Positions 1 to 8,561 of a DNA stretch of 64,000 bases are shown here, one piece after another (positions within the stretch are counted from its first letter, which is position 1; each line of letters opens with the position of its first letter). The notes under the pieces were generated by a model. That model saw only the letters and a list, made by a program, of their open reading frames with translations. It had not been told where the DNA came from and did no database searches. A program made the position numbers and the translations under genes. The stretch spans positions 372,001-436,000 of the forward strand of contig JAWKOD010000003.1 of NCBI GenBank assembly GCA_041391385.1, given 5' to 3'. This stretch comes from CANIGN01 sp041391385. GTDB lineage: Bacteria; Bdellovibrionota; UBA2428.

Positions 1-382
1 CCTTAATTGCCATTCCTCGAGGACTTGCTAGTCGATCATCTGACCTTGCATCACCAGAGCCATTTGAAAATCGGATTACCGACTCATATTTCTTGCCGGC
101 TTCTTTAAAGATCCCCACATCGAGACCTTGCTCTTTGAGTCCATCAACTACTGTAAAATCTGCCAATACACATCCATGTTGTTTAGCGTGAGCATCGCGA
201 ACTGCTTTATGTGTTTTTTCGAACTCTGCTCTAATTTGCGCCTCAATCCCCTGAGTGATTGCAGCCGTAATTGCTGTATCCTGCGGAGTTGCCTCCCAAA
301 GTAAAGGGAGTTCCGCTTGAGCTACGAATGGAAAAATTAAAAATAAAGAAACACGAATGGATGAATGCACCTTTAAAATCAT
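1..382 (-). CDS. Catalase-like heme protein, C-terminal part beyond window
   Basis: Reading the minus strand from an ATG at 380-382 gives an open frame of 127 codons that runs off the left edge. The first 23 residues are a signal peptide ending in VAQA. The mature part has HAKQHGCVLADF, then RFSNGSG and RGMAIK, the N-terminal landmarks of catalase-related heme proteins of the SrpA/y4iL type (shorter than true catalases, peroxidase-like). Export to the periplasm is predicted. No good ribosome binding site is visible before the ATG. About 196 bases separate it from the divergent next gene, which must hold both promoters. Family call is fairly secure; enzymatic activity is inference because the proximal heme tyrosine lies outside the window. 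Confidence 0.8.
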   Translation of the reverse strand, partial: MILKVHSSIRVSLFLIFPFVAQAELPLLWEATPQDTAITAAITQGIEAQIRAEFEKTHKAVRDAHAKQHGCVLADFTVVDGLKEQGLDVGIFKEAGKKYESVIRFSNGSGDARSDDRLASPRGMAIK

Positions 383-578
383 GCTGCCGGTCTAATGTGA
401 GCAATGCAGAAGGTCAACGTCCAATCACTATGTGGAAGCAGAGCGATCAAATAAGTGTAGCAACCTGCTCCCTCTCAGAAGTTAACCCTTTATTTTAAAA
501 CGTTTTTTTCAGAAATCACTCGACAGCATCTTATCACGTAGGAAATTAGCGTCTGTGATCTGCTAAACTTAAAAAAGC

Positions 579-1523
579 ATGCGTATCCTGAGTGCGATCT
601 TTTTTTATCTTCTGAGCACTCAATTTATATTTGCTGATTGGCTAAGGTGTCATATTGCACTCAACAATTTATATCCAGAAATCAAAGCTGATCCCGAGTA
701 CACTCGCGTACGAGAATACACCAAAAAATTTATCAGTAATCAATTGGCAGAACTTCCAAAAGCTGCGCAAAAGCGTCTTTTAGATAGCCTTGAAAACGAT
801 ACAGATATACGAAACGACAAAATACTCATTAATGCAGGTGCAGCTGGAGTCACACCCAGAGAATCACTCACAAAGGGGCTTCAAGCTGAACTTACACTCT
901 ATCAAAAATTTATGTCGCACCCAGCTCACGGACTTTTTATGGCTCATGAACTTGAGCACATGAAAGAAATGCTCAAAGGCAATCCTCACGCTGACCTTTT
1001 ACGGTATGCATATACTCGCCTTCTCACAAAAGACTCCATACTTGAATCTGAAAAACTTGCAGCTAGAGCCGAATACAAATACATCAAAGGTCTCTATACC
1101 CATGATGACTTACAAAAAATGAAAGCCGCCTTTAATCCTCAAGAATATTCATCGCTAAGAACAAAAGCTCTTACCATAAGACGGGCATTACGAGCAGATC
1201 CTGCTAAGGTGTTTACTTTTTCAAAAGAAGATCTTGCTCTGTATGATGCCTGGCTAAAACTAAGACTCGATTTTACGCTCATCAAAAGACTCGAAAAAGC
1301 CTTTGCCTTAAATGAGGACGAATATGCCACTCAACTTTCAACTCGCTACATTTATCGCTTACAAAACAATGACATGAATCAAATCGTTCAAAGAGCTCAA
1401 AGAATTGTATCTACAGGAGCAGGAATTCTTCTTGCTGGAAGCATTGTATCCTACAAAACCTGGATGGAAGATGACGATGATGAGGATCCAGAAAGCAACT
1501 CCCCAAATACCCAAGGAGAATAA
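579..1523 (+). CDS. Secreted or membrane-tethered protein with HExxH motif
   Basis: A 314-residue protein I cannot place in a named family. It has an N-terminal signal peptide (residues 1-19, ending FIFAD), a central helical region, and HELEH at residues 123-127, the zinc-binding and catalytic pattern of metallopeptidases. A glutamate-rich helix follows (ESEKLAARAE, about residue 155), which could supply a third ligand. Near the C-terminus a hydrophobic stretch (about 277-292) looks like a membrane anchor, followed by a very acidic tail (DDDDEDPE). A membrane-tethered periplasmic zinc peptidase is a reasonable inference, not proven: one HExxH can occur by chance. It is a single gene followed by a GC-rich hairpin. 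Confidence 0.65.
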   Translation: MRILSAIFFYLLSTQFIFADWLRCHIALNNLYPEIKADPEYTRVREYTKKFISNQLAELPKAAQKRLLDSLENDTDIRNDKILINAGAAGVTPRESLTKGLQAELTLYQKFMSHPAHGLFMAHELEHMKEMLKGNPHADLLRYAYTRLLTKDSILESEKLAARAEYKYIKGLYTHDDLQKMKAAFNPQEYSSLRTKALTIRRALRADPAKVFTFSKEDLALYDAWLKLRLDFTLIKRLEKAFALNEDEYATQLSTRYIYRLQNNDMNQIVQRAQRIVSTGAGILLAGSIVSYKTWMEDDDDEDPESNSPNTQGE

Positions 1524-1527
1524 GTTC

Positions 1528-1542
1528 GCGCGATACCCGCGC
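1528..1542 (+). terminator. GC-rich hairpin after the HExxH gene
   Basis: GCGCG and CGCGC arms (1528-1532 and 1538-1542) around a five-base loop start four bases after the stop codon. The tract after it (CTTCCTTAAG) is only weakly T-rich, so this is a marginal intrinsic terminator. Confidence 0.4.
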
Positions 1543-1610
1543 CTTCCTTAAGACTTATTTAGCTACTATCTGATTGAAATTAACAGGAATAGATTATACG
1601 GTGTGTCAAC

Positions 1611-2585
1611 ATGTGCCCGAAGCCCCATCTCGCCCTTCTATTCTCATTAGGTTTCGCCGTACTTGCAATTGCCCACCCCACTTGTCGAGAGCGTCTTACC
1701 GAACAGGCATGGAAATATCATGAAACTTCTCAACGTAAGACCCTCATTGGAAAAGAACTCTATCGTCCAGAGGCCCTGCAAAGAGTTGCTGAAAAAGCTC
1801 TCAGCTTGAAGGGAAGTGGCGAAGGTCCCATCCTTTCTATAGTCATTCCTGCCTATAGAGAAAGTGCACGTATTGCTCCTAGCATTGAGGCACTCAAGGA
1901 TTTTTTAGCTGATTACCCCATTGATGCAGAAATAATTATCGTGACCCAGCATCCTCCTGGCGAAGCACCCGACAGAACCTTCGACATAGCTTTACGGCGT
2001 GTTTCAGATGATTCACGTTTTCAAGTTATAAAATTAGAAGAAAAAGGAAAAGGCCTAGGTGTTCGAAAAGGGATGGAGCAAGCCAAAGGCGATTACGTGC
2101 TCTTTATGGATGCTGACTTATCAACTCCTCTCGTAGAAATTCTTTCCTTCCTTTCTTACTTTGTAGATCATCCCCAAACAGACGTTCTCATTGGCAGCCG
2201 CACGTATGCGCCTGACTATTTCGAAAGAAGTCCTCTTCGCAATCTTATAAGTTTTGGAAATCAGCAATTAAGAAAACTTTTAATTAACCTAGATCAATTT
2301 GATGATACGCAATGTGGATTTAAGGCTTTCAGTAAAAATGCGGCACAAGAAATCTTTTCTCGGCAAAAGAACAACGGATTTCTTTTTGACTTAGAAGTGT
2401 TGCTACTAGCACAGGAAATGAATTTTAAAATGAATTCTCTTGAAGTTCAGTGGTTTGATGAGCCTGAGTTTTCCACAGTAGATGCTAGAAAAGAAATTTC
2501 AGGTATGTTGCGGGACCTCACTCAAGTTAAAGCACTTGTTGAAAGAACCCTCGAAGAGCAGCCTTATCAACCCAATCAACCCTAA
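1611..2585 (+). CDS. Family 2 glycosyltransferase (dolichyl-phosphate glucosyltransferase type)
   Basis: The GT-A fold begins at about residue 73 with LSIVIPAYRE. It contains KGKGLGVRKGM (about 145-155), the metal-binding DADLS at 167-171, and the acceptor-side pattern DTQCGFKAF followed by GFLFDLEVL. These are hallmarks of the DPM1/ALG5-like branch, which moves a sugar from a nucleotide donor to polyprenyl phosphate on the cytoplasmic side. Unusually, the first 22 residues form a hydrophobic signal-like segment; other family members start at the catalytic domain. It may act as a membrane anchor leaving the enzyme inside. Its stop codon is one base from that of the convergent next gene. Confidence 0.85.
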   Translation: MCPKPHLALLFSLGFAVLAIAHPTCRERLTEQAWKYHETSQRKTLIGKELYRPEALQRVAEKALSLKGSGEGPILSIVIPAYRESARIAPSIEALKDFLADYPIDAEIIIVTQHPPGEAPDRTFDIALRRVSDDSRFQVIKLEEKGKGLGVRKGMEQAKGDYVLFMDADLSTPLVEILSFLSYFVDHPQTDVLIGSRTYAPDYFERSPLRNLISFGNQQLRKLLINLDQFDDTQCGFKAFSKNAAQEIFSRQKNNGFLFDLEVLLLAQEMNFKMNSLEVQWFDEPEFSTVDARKEISGMLRDLTQVKALVERTLEEQPYQPNQP

Positions 2586-2586
2586 G

Positions 2587-3951
2587 TTACTCGTTAATAA
2601 AGACACCGAAAAAATCTTCTTCTGCATCCACGTCGCTCGATTTGCCTTTAGCGTTACTTGGCATCCACTGCATTGCCCTTCCACGCCCAACACTCGCTCC
2701 CCATGCAAAAACTGTATCAATCATTCCCGTATTGGCATCATCCTCGTGAGGAACAAGTCCATAGGACTGAGAGGACTTAAAAAAATCAGGAGCTTTTTGG
2801 TCAGCGCCCAAATCAAGAATCATGGGTCTTGCAAAATCAGCTGCTATTGCAGGATGGATATCGAGAACCATTGCATCACTAAAGCCTAAATTCTTTAAAA
2901 GCATCGCCACCATACTGGTATGCGCATGCATAGCAAAAACATATACAAAATATTTCCCATCCGACGTTACAGCGAGGTAACTTCTCATGATGCCATCCGA
3001 ATAATTATTCCAACCAGTAGGATAAGCCCCCTCGGGATGCAACTCCCCCTTGCGGAGAATCGGATATTCGTTTTGGCGTAGCATTTTAGCAGCAGCCTCG
3101 TTGATATCGCTCGCCAGTCCAATGCGAATTTCATTGTTATCAGCAATAGAAAGAGTCGCTAACTCGGGTCGCAACTTATCAATTACCTGATGATCCACTA
3201 TCAAACCAGGATTTATCCTTCTGCCAGGAGCGTCTTCGTTTGTAAAAGTCCCTTTAAAGATACCAACGAGTTTATCATTGTCTTCTCTACTAATTTTGCC
3301 GTAAGAGTCTTTCCAGGTAATTCCACCTCGAGGAGAACTTTGCAAAGTAGCTCCAGATGCAGAAGACTTCCCGCCCGTTCTATAGAGAAGTTTTTTATTT
3401 GGAAAAAAACGCAGCTCAAACTGATCGGTAGGGAAAAGTGCCATTGTTACTTTTGCGAGCGTCTTCAAATTATTGAGCTCTGCTGCTTTATCTTTGTAAG
3501 AAGAGAAGGGATCAAAAGATCTTTTTTTAACGTCTTTGTAATATGCTGTTGCATCCGCAATCACTTGATCTACGTCGATACCTTCAATCGATTTAAACAA
3601 ATATTCTGCACGGTAATATGTTTTTGTTTTATTAACAGGAATTGGAACCCAAGAGCTTGCAAGAGCTCCACTGTTAGGAGTCTCACCTGCTTTGAGTGGA
3701 ATCCAAAGCTCAGGAAGATCCACAAGAGCTAGATCTTTCTTTTCATAAACAGGGTAATTCCACCCACCAACATCTTTCCAAAATTTAGGACCAAAATTTC
3801 TGTACGCCCACTCCCTCATCGAACTCACATGTGCTTTCGTAACTTCTTCATGATCATCAAGTACAATATCTTCAGCTCGAGCAGTGAGGCTCAATAATGA
3901 AAATAAAATGGCCCATGAACAAATAGAATGTTTTTTGCACCATACAAACAT
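2587..3951 (-). CDS. Secreted protein of unknown function, possible NAGPA-like domain
   Basis: 454 residues with a clear signal peptide (cleavage about residue 26, TARA/ED). The C-terminal half has a pattern seen in phosphodiester glycosidase (NAGPA) domains: an Arg-initiated strand with a 'SDGKYFVYVF' segment, then a helix, then 'LGFSDAMVLDIHP' where that family usually has LDGG. The resemblance is by eye and the catalytic glycine pair is changed, so function is left open. Upstream, TAGACA with a 17-base spacer to TAGCTT is a weak promoter candidate just before the start. The gene sits alone on its strand, followed in the same direction by no partner. Confidence 0.6.
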   Translation of the reverse strand: MFVWCKKHSICSWAILFSLLSLTARAEDIVLDDHEEVTKAHVSSMREWAYRNFGPKFWKDVGGWNYPVYEKKDLALVDLPELWIPLKAGETPNSGALASSWVPIPVNKTKTYYRAEYLFKSIEGIDVDQVIADATAYYKDVKKRSFDPFSSYKDKAAELNNLKTLAKVTMALFPTDQFELRFFPNKKLLYRTGGKSSASGATLQSSPRGGITWKDSYGKISREDNDKLVGIFKGTFTNEDAPGRRINPGLIVDHQVIDKLRPELATLSIADNNEIRIGLASDINEAAAKMLRQNEYPILRKGELHPEGAYPTGWNNYSDGIMRSYLAVTSDGKYFVYVFAMHAHTSMVAMLLKNLGFSDAMVLDIHPAIAADFARPMILDLGADQKAPDFFKSSQSYGLVPHEDDANTGMIDTVFAWGASVGRGRAMQWMPSNAKGKSSDVDAEEDFFGVFINE

Positions 3952-4038
3952 AAAAGCGAAGCTAGCAACACTGCGCGTTAATGTCTAGGGCTTCAGTTTT
4001 TACTTCCCCTAACCTCTTAAAAATAAAAGAAAAACTAG

Positions 4039-5691
4039 CTAAGCTATCTTCAACGAAGCCCTTAAAAACTCAACAAACAACGGATGGGCTCTAGTGGGGC
4101 GGCTCTTGAACTCAGGATGATACTGGCAACCCAAATACCAAGGGTGATTCTTAAGCTCAATCATTTCAATGAGCTTATGAGCTTTGTTCATTCCACTGAC
4201 TTGCATTCCATTTTTCTCAAATGCCTTTTGATACTTGTTATTAAACTCCAAGCGATGACGATGGCGCTCCTGAACCAAAATCTTTTTATAAGCTTTATAT
4301 GCAAGTGTTGATTTTTTAATTGTGCAATCAAAAGCCCCTAGGCGCATACTTCCACCCTTGTGAATAAACTTTTGACCCGGAAGGTAGTGAATCACATTGG
4401 GAAACTTTCCACCTTTTTTAAATTCTTCAGACTGTGCTTGTTTAAGATCTAAAACGTTTCGAGCAAACTCCACAGCCATAAGCTGCATTCCTAAACAAAT
4501 TCCAAAACAAGGAATAGAGTATTGGCGACCATACTCTAGAGCTCTGATTTTTCCCTCAACCCCGCGCTCTCCAAATCCACCCGGAACCAAAATCCCATGC
4601 ACATCTCCCAAGACTCTTTGCCTTGCTTCCATAGAGGCATAGCGTGGATGCTCCAGCTTTTCAGAGTCAATGTATTCAATTTCTAATTTAGCTCCAAGGC
4701 GTGCGCTTGCGTGCACAAGAGCTTCGTGAAGCGATTTATAACTTTCTTTTAGCTCAACATATTTTCCAATAACGCCAATTCTCAAAAGACGATCTGCATT
4801 TTCCAAACTATCGAGAAAATTTTTCCAATCCTCTAGGTGTGCCTTAGGTGCTTTAATCCCCAGCTTTGCACAAACTCTTTCGTCCACTCCCTCTGACTTT
4901 AACAACAAAGGAAGTTCGTAAATTGATTTCACATCGCGAGCTGTTGCTACATCCCGAAGTTCCATATTGGCAAAAAGAGCAATTTTTCTCTTGAGATCAT
5001 CACCCAATTCTCTGTCTGCACGACAAAGAAGAATATCGGGCTGAATACCAATACGCCTCAATTCCTGAACACTGTGTTGAGTGGGTTTTGTTTTAAGTTC
5101 ATCTGCTGCCTGAATATAAGGCACGAGAGTAACGTGAATATACATGACGTTTTCGGAGCCAAGATCAAAACGCATTTGTCTCGCAGCTTCTAAAAAAGGC
5201 AATGATTCAATATCGCCTACAGTGCCGCCTATTTCTACGAGCTGAACGTCATAGCCCTTTGCTAAAGAAAGTAGATGTTTTTTAATTTCGTCTGTAACAT
5301 GTGGAATAACCTGAACGGTACCGCCCAAGTAATCACCTTTGCGCTCACGAGCTAATACTCGTTCATAAATTTGACCTGCTGTAATATTTTGCCCACGTGT
5401 AACGTTCTCATCTAAGAACCTCTCGTAGTGGCCTAAGTCTAAATCCGTCTCCGCACCGTCTTCGGTCACAAATACTTCTCCATGTTGAAAAGGAGACATC
5501 GTGCCTGGATCAATGTTTAAGTAAGGATCCATTTTGAGATGCCGTACTTTGAGTCCCCTATCTTTTAGAATTAAACCAAGTGCCGCAGAACTTAATCCTT
5601 TACCAAGACTGGAGAGTACGCCGCCTGTAACAAATATAATTTTAGGAGACTTTTGTTTAGATTGTTTAGATTTTCTTCCCGACTGCGCCAC
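4039..5691 (-). CDS. pyrG: CTP synthase
   Basis: Converts UTP to CTP with ATP and glutamine in the cytoplasm. The N-terminal amidoligase domain has GGVLSSLGKG at 23-32, HLKMDPYLN, and DGAETDLDLGHYERF (78 onward); VEIGGTVGDIES lies at about 152-163. The C-terminal class I glutaminase domain has PGGFGERG (370-377), the nucleophile in GICLGMQ (Cys399) and the His525/Glu527 pair in YHPEF. 550 residues is normal; a short Lys-rich N-terminal extension precedes the usual start. The start is GTG, with no clear ribosome binding site. It follows rpoZ on the same strand by 67 bases, so the two are probably co-transcribed. Confidence 0.97.
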   Translation of the reverse strand: MAQSGRKSKQSKQKSPKIIFVTGGVLSSLGKGLSSAALGLILKDRGLKVRHLKMDPYLNIDPGTMSPFQHGEVFVTEDGAETDLDLGHYERFLDENVTRGQNITAGQIYERVLARERKGDYLGGTVQVIPHVTDEIKKHLLSLAKGYDVQLVEIGGTVGDIESLPFLEAARQMRFDLGSENVMYIHVTLVPYIQAADELKTKPTQHSVQELRRIGIQPDILLCRADRELGDDLKRKIALFANMELRDVATARDVKSIYELPLLLKSEGVDERVCAKLGIKAPKAHLEDWKNFLDSLENADRLLRIGVIGKYVELKESYKSLHEALVHASARLGAKLEIEYIDSEKLEHPRYASMEARQRVLGDVHGILVPGGFGERGVEGKIRALEYGRQYSIPCFGICLGMQLMAVEFARNVLDLKQAQSEEFKKGGKFPNVIHYLPGQKFIHKGGSMRLGAFDCTIKKSTLAYKAYKKILVQERHRHRLEFNNKYQKAFEKNGMQVSGMNKAHKLIEMIELKNHPWYLGCQYHPEFKSRPTRAHPLFVEFLRASLKIA

Positions 5692-5758
5692 GGGAGATCA
5701 GAGTAGTGTGTTGGTGATAGACTCGCAATGATTAAATTAAGAGATCAGTGTAGATGGT

Positions 5759-6013
5759 CTAGTCTTCGCGTTGATCGGGTGGAAGCTCAGCTTCAGAAGT
5801 TGTATCCACGTCAGTTACAACCCAACCCTGAGGAAGACGAACAAGTTCTTCGGCAATTTCGCGAAGTGCAATTACGGCTGGTTTGTTATTTGGGCTCTCA
5901 ACAAGAGGACGTGAGCCCTTCATAAGTTGCTTTGCTCTCTTTGAACTTAAGTGAACTAAAGCAAAACGATTAGGACAAACAAGGAGACAATCTTCAACCG
6001 TAACGCGAGCCAT
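5759..6013 (-). CDS. rpoZ: RNA polymerase omega subunit
   Basis: 84 residues beginning MARVTVEDCL, followed by the PNRFALVHLSSKRAKQL helix and KPAVIALREIAEE, the conserved core by which omega grips the beta-prime subunit. The acidic C-terminal tail is typical. Omega helps assemble RNA polymerase and, in many bacteria, carries part of a ppGpp site at its N-terminus. It is the first gene of a likely rpoZ-pyrG pair. Confidence 0.95.
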   Translation of the reverse strand: MARVTVEDCLLVCPNRFALVHLSSKRAKQLMKGSRPLVESPNNKPAVIALREIAEELVRLPQGWVVTDVDTTSEAELPPDQRED

Positions 6014-6058
6014 CCCTATTTAGTAAGGCAAAGGACCGTGGGAAGCAATAGAAAAGAC

Positions 6059-6595
6059 CTAAGAAAGTGACCCTATTCGATATGTCACATGGGGCCGGAT
6101 GACTGAGCCCACCTCAATCTGTGGATGCTCAAAATCATATTCTGGCACATATTCCATTCCCAATTTTTGCATAACTCGCTGTGAGCGCAGGTTAACCCTA
6201 GAGGTCATGGAGATGACTTCTTTTAACTGAAGTGTTCCAAAGGCCTGATCCAGCACTCTTTTAGCCCCTTCTACTGCCAGGCCCCTACCCCATTGCTCAA
6301 AAGCCAAGCGCCATCCGATCTCAACACAAGGGGTAAAAACTGTTTCAAAACGAGGGACCTGCATCCCTATAAATCCAATACAATCTTGGGTTTCCTTAAG
6401 TTCTGTGGCCCATAAGCCAAAACCCCTTTCTTCAAAGTGGGCCTCCATACGTCCAATCATCTGGGCTGACTCTTCTCTACTGAGAAGTTTTGGGAAGTAC
6501 TCCATGACCTTAGGATCAGCATTAAGTTTAAAAAACGGCTCGAGATCAGCCTCTTTCCAGCGGCGTAAGACAAGTCGTTCTGTTTCAAGAGTCAT
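6059..6595 (-). CDS. GNAT N-acetyltransferase, RimJ/RimL type
   Basis: The sequence from TLETERLVLRRW matches the start of RimJ/RimL-like acetyltransferases, with IGFIGMQ in the core, EIGWRLAFEQWGRGLAVEG forming the acetyl-CoA loop, and SMTSRVNLRSQRVMQKLGM at the C-terminus, where this family has a conserved Asn and the 'S..VMxKLG' helix. I start it at the ATG at 6593-6595 because the family starts there; an upstream in-frame ATG at 6649 would add 18 unmatched residues. A TATAAT box ends exactly ten bases before the chosen ATG and there is no ribosome binding site, suggesting a leaderless message. Substrate unknown; many relatives acetylate ribosomal proteins or small amines. Confidence 0.88.
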   Translation of the reverse strand: MTLETERLVLRRWKEADLEPFFKLNADPKVMEYFPKLLSREESAQMIGRMEAHFEERGFGLWATELKETQDCIGFIGMQVPRFETVFTPCVEIGWRLAFEQWGRGLAVEGAKRVLDQAFGTLQLKEVISMTSRVNLRSQRVMQKLGMEYVPEYDFEHPQIEVGSVIRPHVTYRIGSLS

Positions 6596-6605
6596 AAATG
6601 CAAAA

Positions 6606-6611
6606 ATTATA
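6606..6611 (-). promoter_or_regulatory. TATAAT -10 box of the GNAT gene
   Basis: A perfect TATAAT on the minus strand lies ten bases before the preferred ATG at 6595. No convincing -35 is present (T-rich sequence 17-19 bases upstream). The spacing would place the transcript start three to four bases before the ATG. Confidence 0.45.
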
Positions 6612-6714
6612 ACCGTATTTGGGAAAAAGAAAGATTTCCTACTCGTCATTTAAAAACGCCATTGACCAATAGCGCGGTGCGTTGTATTTCTTTAGGGCCT
6701 ATGGAGTTTATCGG

Positions 6715-7599
6715 ATGAGTAAAAATTTTTTAATTTTATTTATCCTTATTTCAATTTCTATAAGTTCTCCTGTTCATTCCATTGAGCAAGAAGAACTGGC
6801 TCAAAAAATTTCAAATAGTTTAATGGGCTCTGTGGAAAACAGAGCTCAGCCCTTTAACGCTTATCACTATGCAAGTAGGGAAGCCGATCTGCATGTTTCT
6901 TCTTCAGAAAGTATTTCAAAAAACAAAGTGTTTATTGAAAAGCATATTAAAGATTGGTCAGAATGGTTTTCAAATCCTCATCAGAAAGTAACGAGTGGTA
7001 AAGATGCTCAAGGTTTGTATGCTGCTCTCGAGCCCCTAAGCTCTCGTAATTGGGGCCGGGAAGATTGGGTCTTGTTTCGTATTAAAATGACCAAGGGAAT
7101 GAGGCTGCTCGATTTAAGTAATCCTTCGGTTACATGGAATCTAGACAAGTTTGCCTTTGAACTTTTTAATTATTGTCCACGGGGAACAGCTCGAAGTTAC
7201 TTTTTAAGTCCATACCCGCAAAAATGCCGCTTGCTGTTTTTAAAAGTTATAGAGCTTCTAAAGGTCGATGTTATTTTGTATGGCTATTGGAGGTCTGCTC
7301 AGTTTCCTGGCGTTTGCGAGACAGTACTAGATCGTTCAATGCTTATTCTAAAATCCGACAAGCTAGATCTTCGTGATGTAGAAGTTTTTACGTCACAAGG
7401 TATTATGTCAGATCACGAGGAAGAAGCGAGAGTGATTACAGAACTCTCGCGAATGAATTCAATTGATAGAATGAGTTACAAAGAAGGTGACCCTCATTAC
7501 GAGGGATTTTGGAGCAACGATGATGCCTTGGAGGCCGATCGATCTATTGTTCAATCTTATGTGAATAAAAACATATTAGGTTGTCTGAAGAAAGAATAG
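6715..7599 (+). CDS. Secreted protein of unknown function, weak ADP-ribosyltransferase resemblance
   Basis: 294 residues from the ATG at 6715, chosen because GGAG sits eight bases upstream and the protein then starts with a regular signal peptide (MSKNFLILF to PVHS). The mature part has YHYASREAD near its start, then GLYAALEPLSSRNWG and KMTKGMRLLDL. A 'HY[TA]S ... GLYxAxxP.SSRxxG ... LLDL' order resembles some ADP-ribosyltransferase-fold proteins; this is an impression from motif order only. The second half has several cysteines (CPRG, CRLLF, CETVL) that could be disulfide-bonded in the periplasm. It stands alone and converges on the next gene with 16 bases between. Confidence 0.65.
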   Translation: MSKNFLILFILISISISSPVHSIEQEELAQKISNSLMGSVENRAQPFNAYHYASREADLHVSSSESISKNKVFIEKHIKDWSEWFSNPHQKVTSGKDAQGLYAALEPLSSRNWGREDWVLFRIKMTKGMRLLDLSNPSVTWNLDKFAFELFNYCPRGTARSYFLSPYPQKCRLLFLKVIELLKVDVILYGYWRSAQFPGVCETVLDRSMLILKSDKLDLRDVEVFTSQGIMSDHEEEARVITELSRMNSIDRMSYKEGDPHYEGFWSNDDALEADRSIVQSYVNKNILGCLKKE

Positions 7600-7615
7600 C
7601 TCGACTTCGTTCTCC

Positions 7616-8482
7616 CTATGGAGCTTCTTCCGATAAAAAAGAAATCTGAGTATCTAAAGAGTTCAACAATGCTGCTTCAAAAAGCATTAGCTTGAAGTCT
7701 TTGGGTAAGTTCTCCATCGATTCAAAAAGATAACTCTCTATTCGAAACCCACTCAAAAAGGGTTCAAGCTTTTTAGTGTCTGCAGTCGAGGAAATAGGAT
7801 TCTCTGGAAAAAGCCTATTTTGCTTATCAATCAACTTAACTGAAAGTTCTGCTGATTTGTTTTTCAACTCAACTAAAGAATCTTGGGTGGCACCTAAAAC
7901 CGTATTCCTCAAATTTTGAATTTCGCGAAAAGTTCCACTTTCGTTTAATTCTTTTCGTAAATTTTCAAAGTCACAACGGAAATAACGGGCTGCCGCTTCA
8001 TCACCGATGCACCTTTGCTGATCTGTTGAACTGCTAAGAGTAGAGAGACACTCCACGGGAATATGTCCACCCGGGTTGAGTTTTAAATCAACGTCTTGAA
8101 TGACCTTTGCAGCGTCTGTGGTTTCAAAACCCATTTTCGAAAAGGCCGTGTCCTTATCTGTTAACAGCGCTACATGAGGAATGTATTGCTCGTATCTATA
8201 CGCCTCGCCATACACCACAACCAAGTCTCCCTTCGCCCTCTCCTCAGGACTCACCTCTGCACAATATGTAGAATCAAAAACCGAGGCCATGCTTGCTGTC
8301 GCTACAAAAGAATAATCATCGATTAAATTTGAAGCATAAAAAACAGAAGCAACACAATTGGGGCCCTTGTGGTTGATTTTCCCGCTTAAAGCTAAAAGAT
8401 CTTGCACCCGATCATATGAAATTTGCGCACTCACTAGAGACGTAGAAAGAATAAAAAGCGTTAGGCCGAGGTTAATTTTCAT
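7616..8482 (-). CDS. Secreted protein, possible NlpC/P60-like cysteine peptidase fold
   Basis: 288 residues with a signal peptide (cleavage about residue 19, VSA/Q). Residues about 40-110 have the order GPNCVASVFYAS, then a GDLVVVYG strand, then PHVALLTDKDTAFSKMGFET. A Cys in a helix start, 'GDLVV', and a His in 'HVALL' is the arrangement of NlpC/P60 and CHAP peptidases, which cut peptidoglycan peptides. I infer a papain-like fold acting on the wall; identity is not certain because sequence similarity is loose. The C-terminal 130 residues are helical and of unknown role. A promoter with the -10 directly against the ATG suggests leaderless translation. Confidence 0.65.
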   Translation of the reverse strand: MKINLGLTLFILSTSLVSAQISYDRVQDLLALSGKINHKGPNCVASVFYASNLIDDYSFVATASMASVFDSTYCAEVSPEERAKGDLVVVYGEAYRYEQYIPHVALLTDKDTAFSKMGFETTDAAKVIQDVDLKLNPGGHIPVECLSTLSSSTDQQRCIGDEAAARYFRCDFENLRKELNESGTFREIQNLRNTVLGATQDSLVELKNKSAELSVKLIDKQNRLFPENPISSTADTKKLEPFLSGFRIESYLFESMENLPKDFKLMLFEAALLNSLDTQISFLSEEAP

Positions 8483-8488
8483 TCAGCA

Positions 8489-8516
8489 AAGATAGTTAAA
8501 TCATGCGGCGAGTCAA
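8489..8516 (-). promoter_or_regulatory. Promoter for the NlpC-like gene, apparently leaderless
   Basis: On the minus strand TTGACT (8511-8516) and TATCTT (8489-8494) are 16 bases apart; the -10 ends six bases before the ATG at 8482, which would put the transcript start at the start codon. A CTAGACA word abuts the -35 upstream. Confidence 0.5.
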
Positions 8517-8561
8517 TGTCTAGTTGGGCCGGGCTATATCAATTCATCATGCGTTCGATGT

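Noticed and set aside
271..498. Plus-strand 75-codon frame near the left edge
   Set aside because: It is antisense to the catalase-like gene's N-terminus and has no ribosome binding site or family features.
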